Below are positions 11,701 through 23,200 of a DNA stretch of 64,000 bases, one piece after another. Origin of the DNA: Undaria pinnatifida (lineage: Eukaryota; Sar; Phaeophyceae; Laminariales; Alariaceae). Each line of letters begins with the position of its first letter. Position 1 is the stretch's first letter. The position numbers and the translations under genes were made by a program. Below the pieces are notes generated by a model. That model saw only the letters and a program-made list of their open reading frames with translations. It did not search any database and was not told the DNA's origin. The DNA lies in NCBI GenBank assembly GCA_012845835.1, contig JABAKD010000002.1, positions 27,392,710-27,456,709 on the forward strand. The letters run 5' to 3'.

Positions 11701-12436
11701 TTATTACACAAAAACGGTTTACTCGGGAACTGGGGGGGGGAGATGTGTTTTATTAAATAGAATAACACAAGCTGTCACCGGTACATCGCTACATCCCCAG
11801 TGCGCGTGGGGAGCGGGGGTGGGGGGGCGGTACGTGAATTCTTGACAAAAGAACGCGATTTACCGCCACATTCCCAGCGAGGGTAAAATACGGGGTGAGC
11901 ATGCGTCATCGAGAGGACAGAAGGCGAGCGCTTCAGTGCTGCTCCTTAGTGTGAGCGGCCACAATGTTGTTGCCCGAGACACCCCTGGCGATGAGTGGGG
12001 GGAGGGGGGGCGGCACAAGACGGGAAACAAAATAAAAACGTGTGACTTCGTAGGACAGCGGTAAAGGGTAACAACGCTGAGGTTGAACTGAAGGCCGCGG
12101 GTTTGTTCCAAAATCGGAATAGCACTTTTAGTTTGCTCAAAACTCAAAAACTTTTCTTCAAAAACGCTCGAGCGGGGAACTCCAGGAAAAAAAGGTGTGA
12201 CGGGAAGCCTGTCCGCGCTGCAGCAGCAGTAGATCACGCAGCAGTAGCTAACGCTTAGTAGAGGTTGGGGTAGAGGTCTAGAGCAAAAACAGAGTGTATT
12301 GATCTCTCACAGCACAGGCGTCGAATCTGCCTGCGGTACTGACGGTTTTGTTTCCTAGTAAACCGCCTTTCCGTGTGGTACAAAACCCCAAATATGCTTC
12401 GTGTTGAGTCGTTTTTGCACCGCATACATCCTGACA
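11701..12436. other. intergenic, nothing recognised
   Basis: G-rich patches near 11735 and 11815 and no supportable gene. Confidence 0.35.
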
Positions 12437-12530
12437 TGGTGCACCTCTACCGAAGCATGCGTCGACAAAAATAACGGGAAAGTTCCGACGATTTTGGGTT
12501 AAGGAACGCCGTCGTTCACAGACAAAAAAA
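12437..12530. mobile_element. MITE-X fragment
   Basis: Contains GGTGCACCTCTACCG, GCATGCGTCG, then TTCCGACGATTTTGGGTTAA and GCCGTCGTTCA, all diagnostic of the MITE-X family described at 13271. Confidence 0.5.
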
Positions 12531-12754
12531 CAAACAAAGGCATTTTTCATTAAATAAAGAGTGCTAACATATGGTACCTCATACCGTACGTAGCACGCGT
12601 CTCTTGTCGATCGTTTTCTTGGCCATCCATCCGCCAGAGGCTCCATTTTCCCTCTGTCGTGTGCTGCTTACCGGAGGAGGCGTGGTACTGTAGGGGTACT
12701 ACTTTTTCGCCAAGTACGTTTTGAATGACGGCGGGGCCTGCTTCTGGAGGACCC

Positions 12755-12820
12755 AAAATCCCTCCCTATACTATGTTCAAGTAAAACTATCCCCCCCCAA
12801 AAAAGGGTTTCCAGTTGTTT
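12755..12820. mobile_element. half of a foldback element (family Y)
   Basis: ACCCAAAATCCCTCCCTATA through AAAAAAGGGTTTCCAGTTG matches the left arm of the complete hairpin element at 31651-31805. Confidence 0.6.
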
Positions 12821-12892
12821 AGGCGTCAACCCAACATCGTCGGAACACTACTCTTTCACTCTTGTTTTGCAGTAGTATTCATTTTTCTACCT

Positions 12893-13225
12893 GACGCATG
12901 CTACGGTGGTACCAGAGGTGCACCTTTTTGTTTTTCGTCTTGAGGCTCCTTCCTTCGTTCCTCACTTGTTGACGAGCTCTATACCCCCCACTCCAACAAA
13001 AAAAATATTTGAAGGAAATAAAAAAGCGCCATTTAGTATATGCCCGATGAACGATGATACCATTTTAGGCCTACTGCAGGTAGGTGCGCGACTTTCTTCT
13101 TTTCTTTTTTTAGTTTGCCAAAACAAGAATGAAATTCCGATGATGTTGGGGTTAAGAAAGCCCCGTCAGCCAGATTATTTTTTTCGGTAGACACAAAAAA
13201 TGCTACCTCTATGGTAGCAACAAGT
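12893..13225 (+). mobile_element. MITE-X copy
   Basis: Left end GACGCATGCTACGGTGG with AGAGGTGCACCTTTTTG. The interior has TTGAGGCTCC and GACGAGCTCTATACC, then TTCCGATGATGTTGGGGTTA. The right end TGCTACCTCTATGGTAGCA is a decayed inverse of the left. Confidence 0.5.
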
Positions 13226-13270
13226 CATCTCTTAATAGGCAATGGGATGCTTCTTCGGGTTGCATTCTGT

Positions 13271-13532
13271 CGCGTGCTACGATAAAGGTGCACCACTTTT
13301 TTGTTTTAGGTTCTTCAATGTGGAAGCTTAAGACGTCTCCCAACAAAACTAACTCGGAGAAAAATGAAACTGCCACAATGCCGGATGAAAAATCCCATGG
13401 CCTAGGTACACAGCAAGAATCGCGCAAAAAAAAATGCTCATTATTTATTTTGTTTCCGACAATTTTGGGTGAAGGAGCCCCGTCATTCGGAAACCATTTT
13501 TTCAGACGAAAGCAGCTACCTCCATCGTACAC
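13271..13532 (+). mobile_element. MITE-X, clearest copy with terminal inverted repeats
   Basis: Left terminus CGCGTGCTACGATAAAGGTG is mirrored by the right terminus GCTACCTCCATCGTACACGC. Internal landmarks are GATGAAAAATCCCATGGCC, GACAATTTTGGGTGAAGG and CCCCGTCATTC. Length about 262 bp and no coding capacity. Related copies lie at 12437, 12893, 17575, 31255 and 34243. The long inverted ends and lack of a transposase fit a MITE of undetermined superfamily. Confidence 0.6.
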
Positions 13533-14214
13533 GCGCGTCCTAGATGACACGCACCCTGCTGGGATGCTTTTGTTTGTTTTTTTCCGAACCAAACATTTTT
13601 CTCCCAACACCAAGGTGAGGCACATAAAAAAAAACGAGGTGGCGTGCGGGAAAGATCTCGACGATGCCTTTCCATAAACGCCTCGCTCGGCGTTTGCACC
13701 CCACCCACCAACCCACCCACCCACCCCGTTGTCGAGAAAGTTAGCTCGGAAATTCGTCCGACGGGGGTGTGCTATCTTGGTGTGTTCTACGGTATCTCTT
13801 TGTTTGCTGGGTACCGTGGTCCCTCGTCAACTCATTTTCTTTCCGCTGGTCTCCATGCATCATCGCAGGATATCTATCTGCGAAGTGAGTGCCATATGTT
13901 GTTTGTCGCGCGCCCCGCACCCCCACCTGGGCCCCCGTTCTCTCTCGTGCTTCATGTACCCCCCCCCCCAAAGATCTCGGTGTCCTCGCGAGGGGGTCGG
14001 TGTCCTCACGAGTTGTTCATGGCTCATGGTTAATCTTCAGAGATCTACGCGTGTGTGTGCACTACGACTGCAGCGATGGAGCGCCGAAGAAGGACGGCCG
14101 GTTGGTTGGACGGAAAGCGAACGCTGTTGCCGGGCCGTGACCAGGATGACCGCTTTGCACCGACGATGTTTATGCGTCGGACAGGGGGGGTGTTGCAGCG
14201 CGACAGCGCGAGGA
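13533..14214. other. possible exon region, unresolved
   Basis: Overlapping plus frames between about 13730 and 14250 read up to 172 codons. The frames disagree with one another and no domain is visible. A C11 tract lies near 13960. Confidence 0.25.
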
Positions 14215-14375
14215 AATATTATGCACGACATGTGGCGACTGTGCTGATCAGTGTCACGCGGAAGACCTATCTGTGTGAGCAGGGGGTAAGTTTTACAAGC
14301 TCCTTTGGTTACATAGGATGGATAGGGGCAGGAAGGATCCATGGTGTGGGGTAGCCTTCAGCTGCGTCTATAAGA
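14215..14375 (+). repeat. 160-bp repeat, plus copy
   Basis: Partner of 9325-9490. It contains GAGCAGGGGGTAAGT, a plausible splice donor, so it could be an exon edge captured in a duplication. Confidence 0.65.
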
Positions 14376-15289
14376 CCAGTCACAGGGTTTCGCAAACTAC
14401 CCGGTGTTAGTTCTAAAGACCGCCAAGAACGACAAGTATCAACTTTTTATTCCACCATGTCAAGTGCCAATCGAAGTATGCTTGTCGCGTGTCCACCTGC
14501 CGTGGGTGCAAAACGCCCGCGAAGGCGCTTGGATGCTCGTACAACCAGAATCCAAACCGCGGCAATCGGAGACTTGTGGGGCCTGGAGAGCCCTGCTCGA
14601 GCCAGAGCCCAACTCGTTCTCCAAAAACACTGAAGACAGCCACGTGCGACCAGTGTCAGGAGTAGGGAGCAAGGCCCGAGGGTACCGCCGTGCCTTAGCA
14701 CTACGACTATATAGTGATACAACTGCCACTACACACTACCACTACACACTACCAGTACACCACAAGTACGATGGCGACTACCAGAGGCATGATCTCGGAT
14801 GGTGCGTGGTGGACCGTTGTGGTCGAACAGCCCGGACATTCTCGGCTAGGGGGGTATAATAATCGGGTACCTTTTGGAACTTGAGTAGCCAGAATCGGGT
14901 CTACGCGGCGTAATTGTGGCCATCGTCGGGTGGTGGCCGGCGTTGGCCAATGAGATGGCGTCCTGGGGTCGTTGCGGTCACTGAAATAGAAAGGCATCCA
15001 ATTTCAGCCACGAAGGCACCGGGCACACCATATTTTAGCCACTTACTTGTCCTGTGAAACCTTCCTGGCCCGACGCGCGGGTTGGGATATGATCCGTGAA
15101 TAACCCTTTTTGGCAAGACCGTAAAACTTTGAGCGAGCGAAGGGGGGGCGCTTTGTAGTCGTTTCCGGAGTAACCAGAGGGAGAGAACAGGGCGGACGGC
15201 CGATAAAAGCTGGGGAAATTCTCCCGCTCGCCCGCTCGCTCACGCCAACCAAATGGTCCGTTGTGTATGGGCTTTTTCTGCTGAAGATT
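14376..15289. other. intergenic, nothing recognised
   Basis: Frames of 60-150 codons occur on both strands with no motif and no shared support. A short CACTAC repeat lies near 14732-14760. Confidence 0.35.
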
Positions 15290-16050
15290 TGTAAGATAGA
15301 GTGCTGTTTACAGACACATGTGATAAGTCGTGGTGCCGGGAAGGTGTGAGGGAAGGGACGCAGGGGTATCAGCTTCGCTTGGAAACAGCACTGGTTCTTC
15401 TTGGAAGTTGTTACTGGCGTTGAGCTATGAGAAGCTCAAGGAGACAAGAAAGGAGTGGTGAGGGCATGGGGGTGGGGTGAGGCTCACAGAATTCGTTTCC
15501 CCCCCGGCATTGCGGCTGTGCTCTCTTCTGGACCTCTATCCATGAAACGTACAACGAACGTTCTCCTAGATGTTGTATATTCCTATGGGTGCTTAAGGTG
15601 CTTACATCTATCTTGTCAAGAGGAAGAACGTTTTATTACCGAGAACACTCTTCTTGTGGTATAAGCTAGCTAGATTCTACGCGTTATCTTCTCCACTCAG
15701 AATATTCCGTTCAAGAGAATATTCTTGTGACCGAAGACCAGGATTCTGCGGGCTATCTTACCGAATCTATTGCCAGCTATACTGACACTCTATTGCACAC
15801 AGGCCTCCTTCTTGCGGGTCTCTCGACTACCAGGTAGGCAAGTTCCACGATATTCACTCATCTAAGAGAAGCTCTTGTATTACTCCCACAAGCCACGGAA
15901 ATAACTGAACGATTATGCACGGATGGCGTAAGATCATCATATCCCTTTATTCCTATATGCACACGCCTTCGAAGGCACGTGAAAACGTTTGTATACCATA
16001 TCCGCATCCTACATTATATGCCTTGCTAGGCTCCCAGGGAAATACCATAT
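15290..16050 (+). repeat. direct duplication, copy 1
   Basis: Begins with GTAAGATAGAGTGCTGTTTA. The strongest match is 15800-16050, which recurs at 16330-16600: TGCGGGTCTCTC.ACTA.CAGGTAGGCA, GAAGCTCTTGTATTACTCCC, CTGAACGATTATGCACGGA, ACCATATCCGCATCCTA. Confidence 0.65.
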
Positions 16051-16304
16051 AACACTAGCCCACCCTGATGAGCTGCATATGCAGAAATATGGAAGATTCG
16101 GCGAGGCATCGATTCCACGGCCTAGAACATGACTCGAAGATGTGGCTCTTCAAAATCCACTCCCACACCTCTACATACTCTGCGAGGCTACGAAGCCTAG
16201 CAAAAATTCCAAAGAAGAAAACCGAAATGGAAAACAGAAGACGGGAAACGGGCTACAGAAAACCCAGCGGTAATGGCGGATTGTGCTACCGATGACGCCA
16301 AGCT

Positions 16305-16605
16305 TTATAAGATAGGGCACTGTTAACAGACATAGACCTCCTTGCGGGTCTCTCTACTATCAGGTAGGCATGTTCCACAATGTTCGCTCGCTTGTCTTAG
16401 AGAAGCTCTTGTATTACTCCCACTAGCCACGGACAGAACTGAACGATTATGCACGGACGGAAGGCGCAAGATCACCATCTTATCCCCTTGTTCCTATACG
16501 CACACGCCTTCAAAGGCACGTGAAACTCATTTGATACCATATCCGCATCCTAGATCCTATGCCTTGCTGCAGGTTCCCAAGGCAATACCACCGTAACAGC
16601 AGCTC
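16305..16605 (+). repeat. direct duplication, copy 2
   Basis: Partner of the preceding repeat, beginning ATAAGATAGGGCACTGTTAA. It lacks the about 500 bases that lie between the first landmark and the main match in copy 1. Confidence 0.65.
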
Positions 16606-16724
16606 GAAAAACGATAGCAAAGAGCGTAACAAACAAAACCTTCCAACGCGCACGAACCTCTTCCAATATTACGAATTCCAACAAATGCCTCCTTGTCCCC
16701 TCTCTCCTCTTCGTAAGTATATAC

Positions 16725-17021
16725 TTTCACACACATCTACTTTCCAACTTCTGGAGAAGCCGTGGTCACAGGCGTCGTCCCTTCTCCCCCCCGGCTCTTG
16801 CCTTCAACTTCTATCGCGCATAGGGTTCAGCAATCCCACTGCTTGTCGATTTTCCATCGAGTGTTGCTAACTCACGCTCTCGCGCTTTCCGCACGTCAAT
16901 TTGTGCTCAAAAGAAAAAGTCCACACGAATTTATACGAGTGTACACTCGGGGGGGTTCGAACTAATGAAGCTGACCTATACCAGGCTCGAGGATAAGCTG
17001 ATACGCCACCAGGGCGACCGA
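16725..17021 (-). mobile_element. SINE-1 (tRNA-derived) copy a
   Basis: Minus-strand copy: from the 5' end GGTCGCCCTGGTGGCGTATC (A-box-like) and a T-arm/B-box (GTTCGAACC, slightly altered), then the shared body to CCACGGCTTCTCC. The A-rich tail has decayed. Full family description is at 50140. Confidence 0.75.
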
Positions 17022-17039
17022 CAACACACATATATATTA

Positions 17040-17240
17040 AATAACTAATTTTCAAGGACGTCAGCCGTGAGTTTGACGAATTTCAGGTCAATACTCATCT
17101 TTGCAAGCTGCGTTGTTGGTACTCGTAATATACTATAGGAGTGAGTTTTTATTGGGAGGGGTCCTATTTTTTGTCCACTATAATGGTAAGTGTTGTCATT
17201 TATACTTTAGGTGGGGAATTTTGAGCTCTATATTACACCC
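17040..17240 (+). repeat. conserved hairpin motif R, copy 2, with extended body
   Basis: The hairpin head (GACGTCAGCCGTGAGTTTGA through CATCTTTGCAAGCTGCG) is followed by a body shared with 42541-42735: GTAATATACTA, TTGGGAGGGGTCCTATTTTT, TGGTAAGTGTTG and GGGGAATTTTGAGC. In this copy the inner stem TTGAC/GTCAA is fully paired. Confidence 0.75.
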
Positions 17241-17574
17241 CAAGGCAACGATAGGTGAGGTCATTTTTTGGGCCTGATTTTGCTGTGACTCGGGGTCACT
17301 CGTGCGAGTGACCCCCTCCCCCCTGTTTCTTTGCGAGCTTAAGCTCTCGCGCTGTTGTCAGAAGCTTGGCGATAAGAACCCGCAGTGGAATTGTGTACGC
17401 TATTACGCTGCAACAACAAAAAATCGGGGCACTCCTCCGCTACCGTAGGATTTTTTTTTTTTTTTGCTCCTGTCCACTGGCACCCCAGAGCACTTCGTAG
17501 GGCTTTTCGGGCTTGGACACAGCCGACGTGGTCTAGCAATGATGGCCCCGGGCTAGCAGCTAGCAATAGGACGA
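17241..17574. other. intergenic
   Basis: Contains a T16 run near 17450. No gene recognised. Confidence 0.35.
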
Positions 17575-17920
17575 TCGGGGCGTACCGTTGTTGTTCTTCG
17601 TTTTAAGGCTCCTATCCTCACTTGACGTACTTGAGGAGCTCTGTGCACACCTCATCCAACACCCAAGTTCGAAAACCAACTTGAGCTTAACGCCTTTCCA
17701 ACTGGAAACCCTTTTGCGGGACAAATTTACTTGAACTTAGTATAGCGAGGGATTTGGGGGCTCTAAAGGGGTGAACCATCCCATGGCCCCTATCAGGTAC
17801 ACAACGAACAATATAGCGAAACAACGATGGAAAATTCCCACGATTTTGGGTTATGGAGCGCCGCCGTTCAGAAAAAAAAGCCAGAAAATGGTGTACCTCC
17901 ATTGTAGCACGCGTCGGTTG
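17575..17920 (+). mobile_element. MITE-X copy containing a foldback-Y half
   Basis: TTTTAAGGCTCCTATCCTC and GAGGAGCTCTGTGC, then the foldback-Y right arm (AACTGGAAACCCTTTTGCGG to CGAGGGATTTGGGGGCTCTA, 17699-17765), then CACGATTTTGGGTTATGG and the right terminus GTACCTCCATTGTAGCACGC. The Y segment appears inserted in or captured by the MITE-X. Confidence 0.55.
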
Positions 17921-19374
17921 CTATGTATTAGTAGAGTAGTAACGAGGCAGGATAGGAGTCTCCCCTATCCTTGAACAGCGTGAAAATTGACGGCCCAGCT
18001 GTGAGATCAACAATTTTCGCTGTAGGCGGTGTGCGAGCAAAGTAAAAAAAAACGGAAAGCACTAATTAGTTCCAGGTACCTGGTGACTGCGTATCGGTAA
18101 TTGCTACCAGGTACGTTAGTAGTGGAGTGGGAATGAAGCCAAAGAAGTAGGCCGTGCGCGCTCGAAGCAAAAAAAAAAAGAACCTACTAATAGCGGCATT
18201 CAAAGCATGCCGCAACAAAGATTGAAGCACGGCGACCGCCGCCAACTCAAGAGAAACGGGGGGGGGGGGGGGGGGGGGACCACGAAAACACACTGCACCA
18301 CGGCAACTATGGCCAATTCGAGAAGCATCAAACGAAACGAATCCCATGAGTTAGCTAGTGCAAGCTCGCCCGCTTCTTCTGTAAACGCCGGCTTTCGTGG
18401 AAATCTGCTGTGTACAGATCTAAGCAGCACGCAACGATGCAAGCGGCGACAGAAAGTAGACAGCGGCAGACAAGACTACTAAATGCCGGCAATGGAATTC
18501 GTGACAAAATAGTTTTCGCGGTTAAAAAGAAAAAAAGATGCTGGCGCTGATAAAACAAAGCACCAAATGTCGATACGTAGCAGTTACTCCTGCTGCCGCA
18601 TCACCGCGCAAAAGATTGAATACACCCCGCCTCCGTTTCTAAATGCTGTTCAAAGGATTAGAAACGAACCGCAATTGTTCGGGCATCCTGCTCTTCTATG
18701 GCTACGAGCGAAGCGAGTTTCTAACCACACGACGGCACCGAAAAATATCGGGAAAAAACTCTTTTCCAGCCTCGCGTGCCCAAAATGCCCGTGTCCGGTC
18801 CAACCATCGGAATCGGAACCTCGCAAAAAGAACAAACCGAGGAACAGTCGGCTTCAATGTTTCGACATTTTCTGCTTCCCGCCAACGCACGCAGAACAGT
18901 CGACCACAGTCGTAACTATACGCCCCCGTGAGCGCCTATCGGAAGCAACAGCATCTTACAGAGAAATGAACTCTTAAGAGCTCGTATAGGGCTAATAAAT
19001 ATTAGATCGTACGTTTCAAGAGCTTGTATTACGCTTCGCAGTCTTTTATAGAAAAAAAAATGAAGTCTTTATAGAGAACAAAAAATGTAAATTGTTTTGT
19101 GTGGTATGCTGCCAGGCACTCGCAACACCCAAAAACAACGGGCAGCCCTGACCCCTATTCCCCTGCGGAACTGCAATTTGACGTTAAAAATAAGACAAGA
19201 AAAAGGGGGGGGGGGGGGCATTGCCGCCCAATTTCCCTGTAAAAAATGCCTATAGCAAGTCGAGAACTGCGGTAGTAGCGAAAAATATGTCACATCCGGG
19301 CTTTTCATCTAGCAGTAGCAAAAAATAAAACCTGAAAAATACACGGCTATTTATTACCCATGCGTTTTTCTTTC
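17921..19374. other. intergenic with G homopolymers
   Basis: About 1.4 kb without a supported gene. G runs lie at about 18260-18278 and, inside 19203-19218, just before an ATGCC-type border. The 136-codon plus frame at 18567-18977 has no motif or splice context. Confidence 0.35.
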
Positions 19375-19830
19375 TCATGGCGCGGTGCGGTTCAGCACGG
19401 CGTTACTGTACCGCGCCGCACCGCACCGTGTGATTTTTCCTTTTACAAAACCGCACCGCACCGCACCGCACTGGAAGGTGGCCCATGAATAAATATACCA
19501 GACCGTACGATAAAAAGTACTAAAAACCTGCGCTGAACCGCGCCATCCGACTCTCACCAAAAAAAAAAGACAGCGGAAAAGGGTCAAGTGGTGTGCTACG
19601 GCGCGGTGCGGTTTTCGCCAGATTTTCACCGAACTGCACCCGCGCACCGCACCGTGTCATTTCAAACGGCATGGTATGAAAACTCAAAAACCAAAATCCG
19701 CACCACACCGTACCGTACCGTACCGCATCGCACCGCACCGCACCGCACCGCACCTCACCGCACCTCACCGCACCGTAAGATTCTCACATACTAAAAATCT
19801 CATCGCATCACATCGTAGGACATTGCAACT
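19375..19830. repeat. cluster of short ACCGC/GCGGT words
   Basis: Arrays of CACCG/ACCGC pentamers in both orientations (GCGGTGCGGT to the left, ACCGCACCGCACC to the right). They are interrupted by GTGTCATTTCAAACGG and GTGTGATTTTTCC spacers resembling the spacers of the GGGTC arrays at 8652 and 43690. Probably ends of a DNA element. Confidence 0.6.
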
Positions 19831-21204
19831 AGCAAAAAAGAACGCACCGCGTGGTTCGGTTCTACACGGTGACAAAAATCTAAGAAAAAAAAAAAAAAGT
19901 GTGACCAAAACACCCTTCAAGATAATACAACCCTTCCAGAAAAAAAACAACGTTTGACCAACAATATATCTACCGGTATATATACGGAGTATACAATGGA
20001 CATGATGTAAAACTCAACAAGCAGGCAGATGCTGGAGGCGGAGCTCAATGCAAGCGCGCATGGTCGTCTGCTCTTAAGAGACGACCGGACCAGACTAGAC
20101 CACCACAGAATCTAAAAAAATCTACCGTATACGCAAAGCGGTGGCACGGATCATCTTTGCACGGGCTAGCGCGCATGGGGGCGGGCGGGCGGGCGGGTGG
20201 GCGGGCGGAGGGGGGGGGGGGCATCAAATTCATTTGAATAAAATCGTTCCAACTAAAGTTCGGCGGACTAGAGGATTGGCCTCGAGTCTTACTCGTTAAC
20301 ACGCCTATTCGTAAAAACGCCTAGTTAGGCCAGAGAGGTGCGTGTACTGCAGGGTGGGTCGCCCGCTTCTTCGCGATCAAGACGGGCCGAACGGCTTACT
20401 GCCTCGGTCTCTTCTCTTTGAAGCGCGATCTCGGCAGGAACCAATCCACTCCTCATCCGCGATCTCGGCAGGAACCAATCCACTCCTCATCCTCTGCCGA
20501 ACATGCCCTTCTTCTTCGGCTGGTTCGCTTCGCGCTCCAGCCCCGTAAGCACCTTCAGAACGACGAAAAGTGTCGCAGTCGGCAGCAAGCGACGAGGTAC
20601 TGACTGTGAGCGCGCGGGGATGGGGTGGGCGGGCGTAGTAGCCGACCTTCCGTGACCGGGCTTGCGGTAGCGGATACTTCGTATTGGAGTAGTGGAGGAG
20701 CGCTCACCAGCCGCTAGCGAATAAGGAAATATCTACTGTAGCTTCTCGCTCTCCCCCATTCGCCCTCCCTCCCACCCTTTATAACCCCCACCCCCCCCAT
20801 CCCCCTACCTACCGCTGTACGGGCTCGGTGCCGGTTGACAACGACGCCAGAAAACACGTCTGTCACTACGCGAGCTAGACAACCAGGGTATCGTCTTCGT
20901 TTTTTTTCTCATTGCTATGTTTTCGGCGGTACGTGAGATGGTGATCGAGTTACATCATGCCTGCTGGTATTGTGCGGAGTGGAGAACCTTAACTCTGTGC
21001 GAGGGTGGTCATATCACGTGGTGTGGTACCATGGTATACCGTAAAAGGCGTCCATGAGGCAGTTACAATAGTATACCATTGCTGTCTCTGGAAGTGGCCT
21101 CACCAGAAAATAAATGAATTGCTTCGAAGCTGTCATCCGATGTGCAAGAAATTACAAGAAATTACGCACAACCTGCCGACGTCCGCCTGACGAGCATTTC
21201 TTAG
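19831..21204. other. intergenic, with a 34-bp tandem duplication
   Basis: A 34-bp unit (CGATCTCGGCAGGAACCAAT and following bases) is repeated twice at about 20427-20495. GGGC runs lie near 20175-20220. No supported gene. Confidence 0.4.
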
Positions 21205-21395
21205 CAGGATGTGTGTAGCTCACCCTTCATGCGATCTGCCAAACACCTCACGGCGCTTCGCGCTTAGTGTACGCCATGCCTGCCTGGTCGGTACAACAAA
21301 ACCCGACGTGCTCCGTCCCGGCATCGTAGGGATGCGAGGGTCTATCTGTAGACATACCACTGCGGCTATGCATGAAACAATCTACACCCCGCCTC
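21205..21395 (+). repeat. interspersed repeat Z, plus copy
   Basis: Matches 26565-26740 in reverse orientation: GCGATCTGCC, ACACCTCACGGC, CCGTCCCGGCAT.GTAGGGATG, ATGCATGAAA. A peptide LRPGIVGM(R/I)GS is conserved between copies, which hints at a coding origin. The family is unidentified. Confidence 0.6.
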
Positions 21396-21525
21396 CCTCT
21401 ATGGAAGAAACGTCGTGAGCGCCGAAATGTTGGAGGTGTCTCTGTTAAGAGTGGGAACGGCGCTCCGCCTCGAAAGGCATGCGTGGTCAACGGTCAAATG
21501 ACTAATGCAACTCACAAATATGTGC
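21396..21525 (+). mobile_element. LINE-II C-terminal/3' fragment
   Basis: Encodes NVGGVSVKSGNGAPPRK and CVVNGQMTNA, matching the last codons of the element at 29190-29613. It is followed directly by C runs at 21526. Confidence 0.6.
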
Positions 21526-21553
21526 GCCCCCCCCCCCCCCACCCCCCCCCCCA

Positions 21554-21612
<59 letters not shown>
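21526..21612 (+). repeat. poly-C then (CT)n microsatellite
   Basis: Two C runs (about 15 and 13) followed by about 54 bases of CT. The poly-Ser/Leu frames across it are artefacts. Confidence 0.95.
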
Positions 21613-21613
<1 letters not shown>

Positions 21614-22315
21614 TATCTCCCTGTCCCCTTTACATTTCGCCCTCCCTCTCTCTCCCGTCGCACTTTCATTGCGCAGCGAGACACCCAAGCGGACAAAACA
21701 GCACCGCCCCGCGGCAACGCGCCCCTCCCTGGCCGCGCGAGGTACCATCGAGCCCCAAGTTCCCAGCAGCCGCTCGACCATCTTGTCCAAAACAACCCAC
21801 CGTGAAGGCAGTAGTGGTCCTTCTAATAGTACCGTTGTGCGCCAGCCAAAAAGACCGTAGTAGAGGTCCCTCTATAGTAGTGCCGGTGTGCGCGAGCAAC
21901 AAAAAAACGGCACTGTTGAGGAAACCGGCACCACTCCGCACGCTGCGACTATAGGGTATACCCATACGTGTCAAGCGACTTGAACAGCACTAAGGCGGCA
22001 ACCGGCACTACTCAACCGGCACTATAGGGGGATCCCTACCGTATTTGCCCCCCGACGGGTCGCGTGTGCTGTGAAACTCAAATATTCAACACCATTTATG
22101 CGGAGATATACATGATTTGTTCTTCACGGGGATGGTCGTAACCTACCAGGGTATTAATTAGGTACCCTTGATAATTAGGTACCGGTGATAACCGGTTAAT
22201 ATTTCGCCTAGTGGGTTACATGGATAGTCGGCGTGTCAACGTGTGCTGGGTACCGTGAAATGGCAGTAAAAAACGGTACAAGCTTCGCGTATATCTATTG
22301 CAAAAGGGGGGGTTA
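21613..22315. other. intergenic, nothing recognised
   Basis: No supported gene or repeat. Confidence 0.35.
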
Positions 22316-22795
22316 TAAGGCGGCGTAGTGCACCGAGATTTCGACCGCCCTATCTCGGAAGACCGCTCTACCTATTGGAGTTGGAGCGGTTGACCGCCCT
22401 ATTTGGCTTTTGGTGATATCCCTATACAAGGCGATATCCCTATGTAAGGCTGTAGCCGCCCTATTGAGTACACAATACCGCGTTTTAAGGTACGGCACAG
22501 AGTGCTCCTGCCCCAAAAAATGGCAAAAGATGACAGACCAGAGGGCCTCATGAAGAGGGATATATATCATACGAGTTTTGGTGCCGATGCGGAGACGAAA
22601 GCGGGCCGTGTATACTGCGGTAGCCGCCCCGAATAGGGCGGTAGCAGTCCTGAGTAGGGCGGCTACCGCCTTATATAGGGTCCGTTGCTATGCAGGGCGG
22701 TAGCCGCCTTATTCGCATCTTCTGCCGTGTCAAGCCGATTTTGACCGCCTCATCTTGAATGACCGCGTTGTTCAGACCGCCTCATGTATAGCCCC
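22316..22795. repeat. cluster of GACCGCCCTAT / ATAGGGCGGTAG words
   Basis: At least ten copies of GACCGCC(CTAT) and its reverse complement, mixed in orientation, over about 450 bp. This is the third type of short-word cluster in the window. The layout resembles subterminal repeats of DNA transposons, but no termini or target duplication were identified. Confidence 0.55.
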
Positions 22796-23086
22796 CCCTA
22801 CTGTAATACAAAAAAACAAAATAGTGGCTGGCTTACAAGTATAGGACTGCTACGGAAACCCCGGGGACGGTAAATATCATCCCCGGGGTGCGGGGGATCA
22901 CCATCACCGGGTGGGTAAGCATCAAAAAAGCTGAAAACGATTTTTTGTTTACCCCTCCAGTAAATTATATTCTTAGAAAGATCCGGGCCAGTACCCATCC
23001 CTGATATTTCATGTGCGTTGCTGTCTTGTGCATATGATAGCGAAGAGTACGCAACCCCAACTGGAGAAGTGGCAGGGCTCACTCAC
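22796..23086 (-). other. region beyond last recognised kinase exon
   Basis: The kinase gene must continue here or further left because no stop codon has been reached at 23087. A donor GTGAGT follows that exon. I could not identify the terminal exon. Confidence 0.35.
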
Positions 23087-23200
23087 CGCGTGGATCTCGC
23101 GGAACGAAGGGCGCTTGTCGGGATCGGTCTGCCACCCGGACCTCAAGAGGCTCTTGACGTCGGCCGGCCATGCGTTCTGCAACGGCGGCCTGTATCCCCC
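23087..23200 (-). CDS. kinase exon 7 (subdomain XI)
   Basis: After acceptor GAGCAG it reads GGYRPPLQNAWPADVKSLL, then SGWQTDPDKRPSFREIHA, and ends at donor GTGAGT. This is the C-lobe end: the W..DP..RPSF pattern supplies the subdomain XI arginine that pairs with the APE/PPE glutamate. 38 whole codons. The large minus-strand frame that runs through it to 23848 is mostly repeat read-through and is not the gene. Confidence 0.85.
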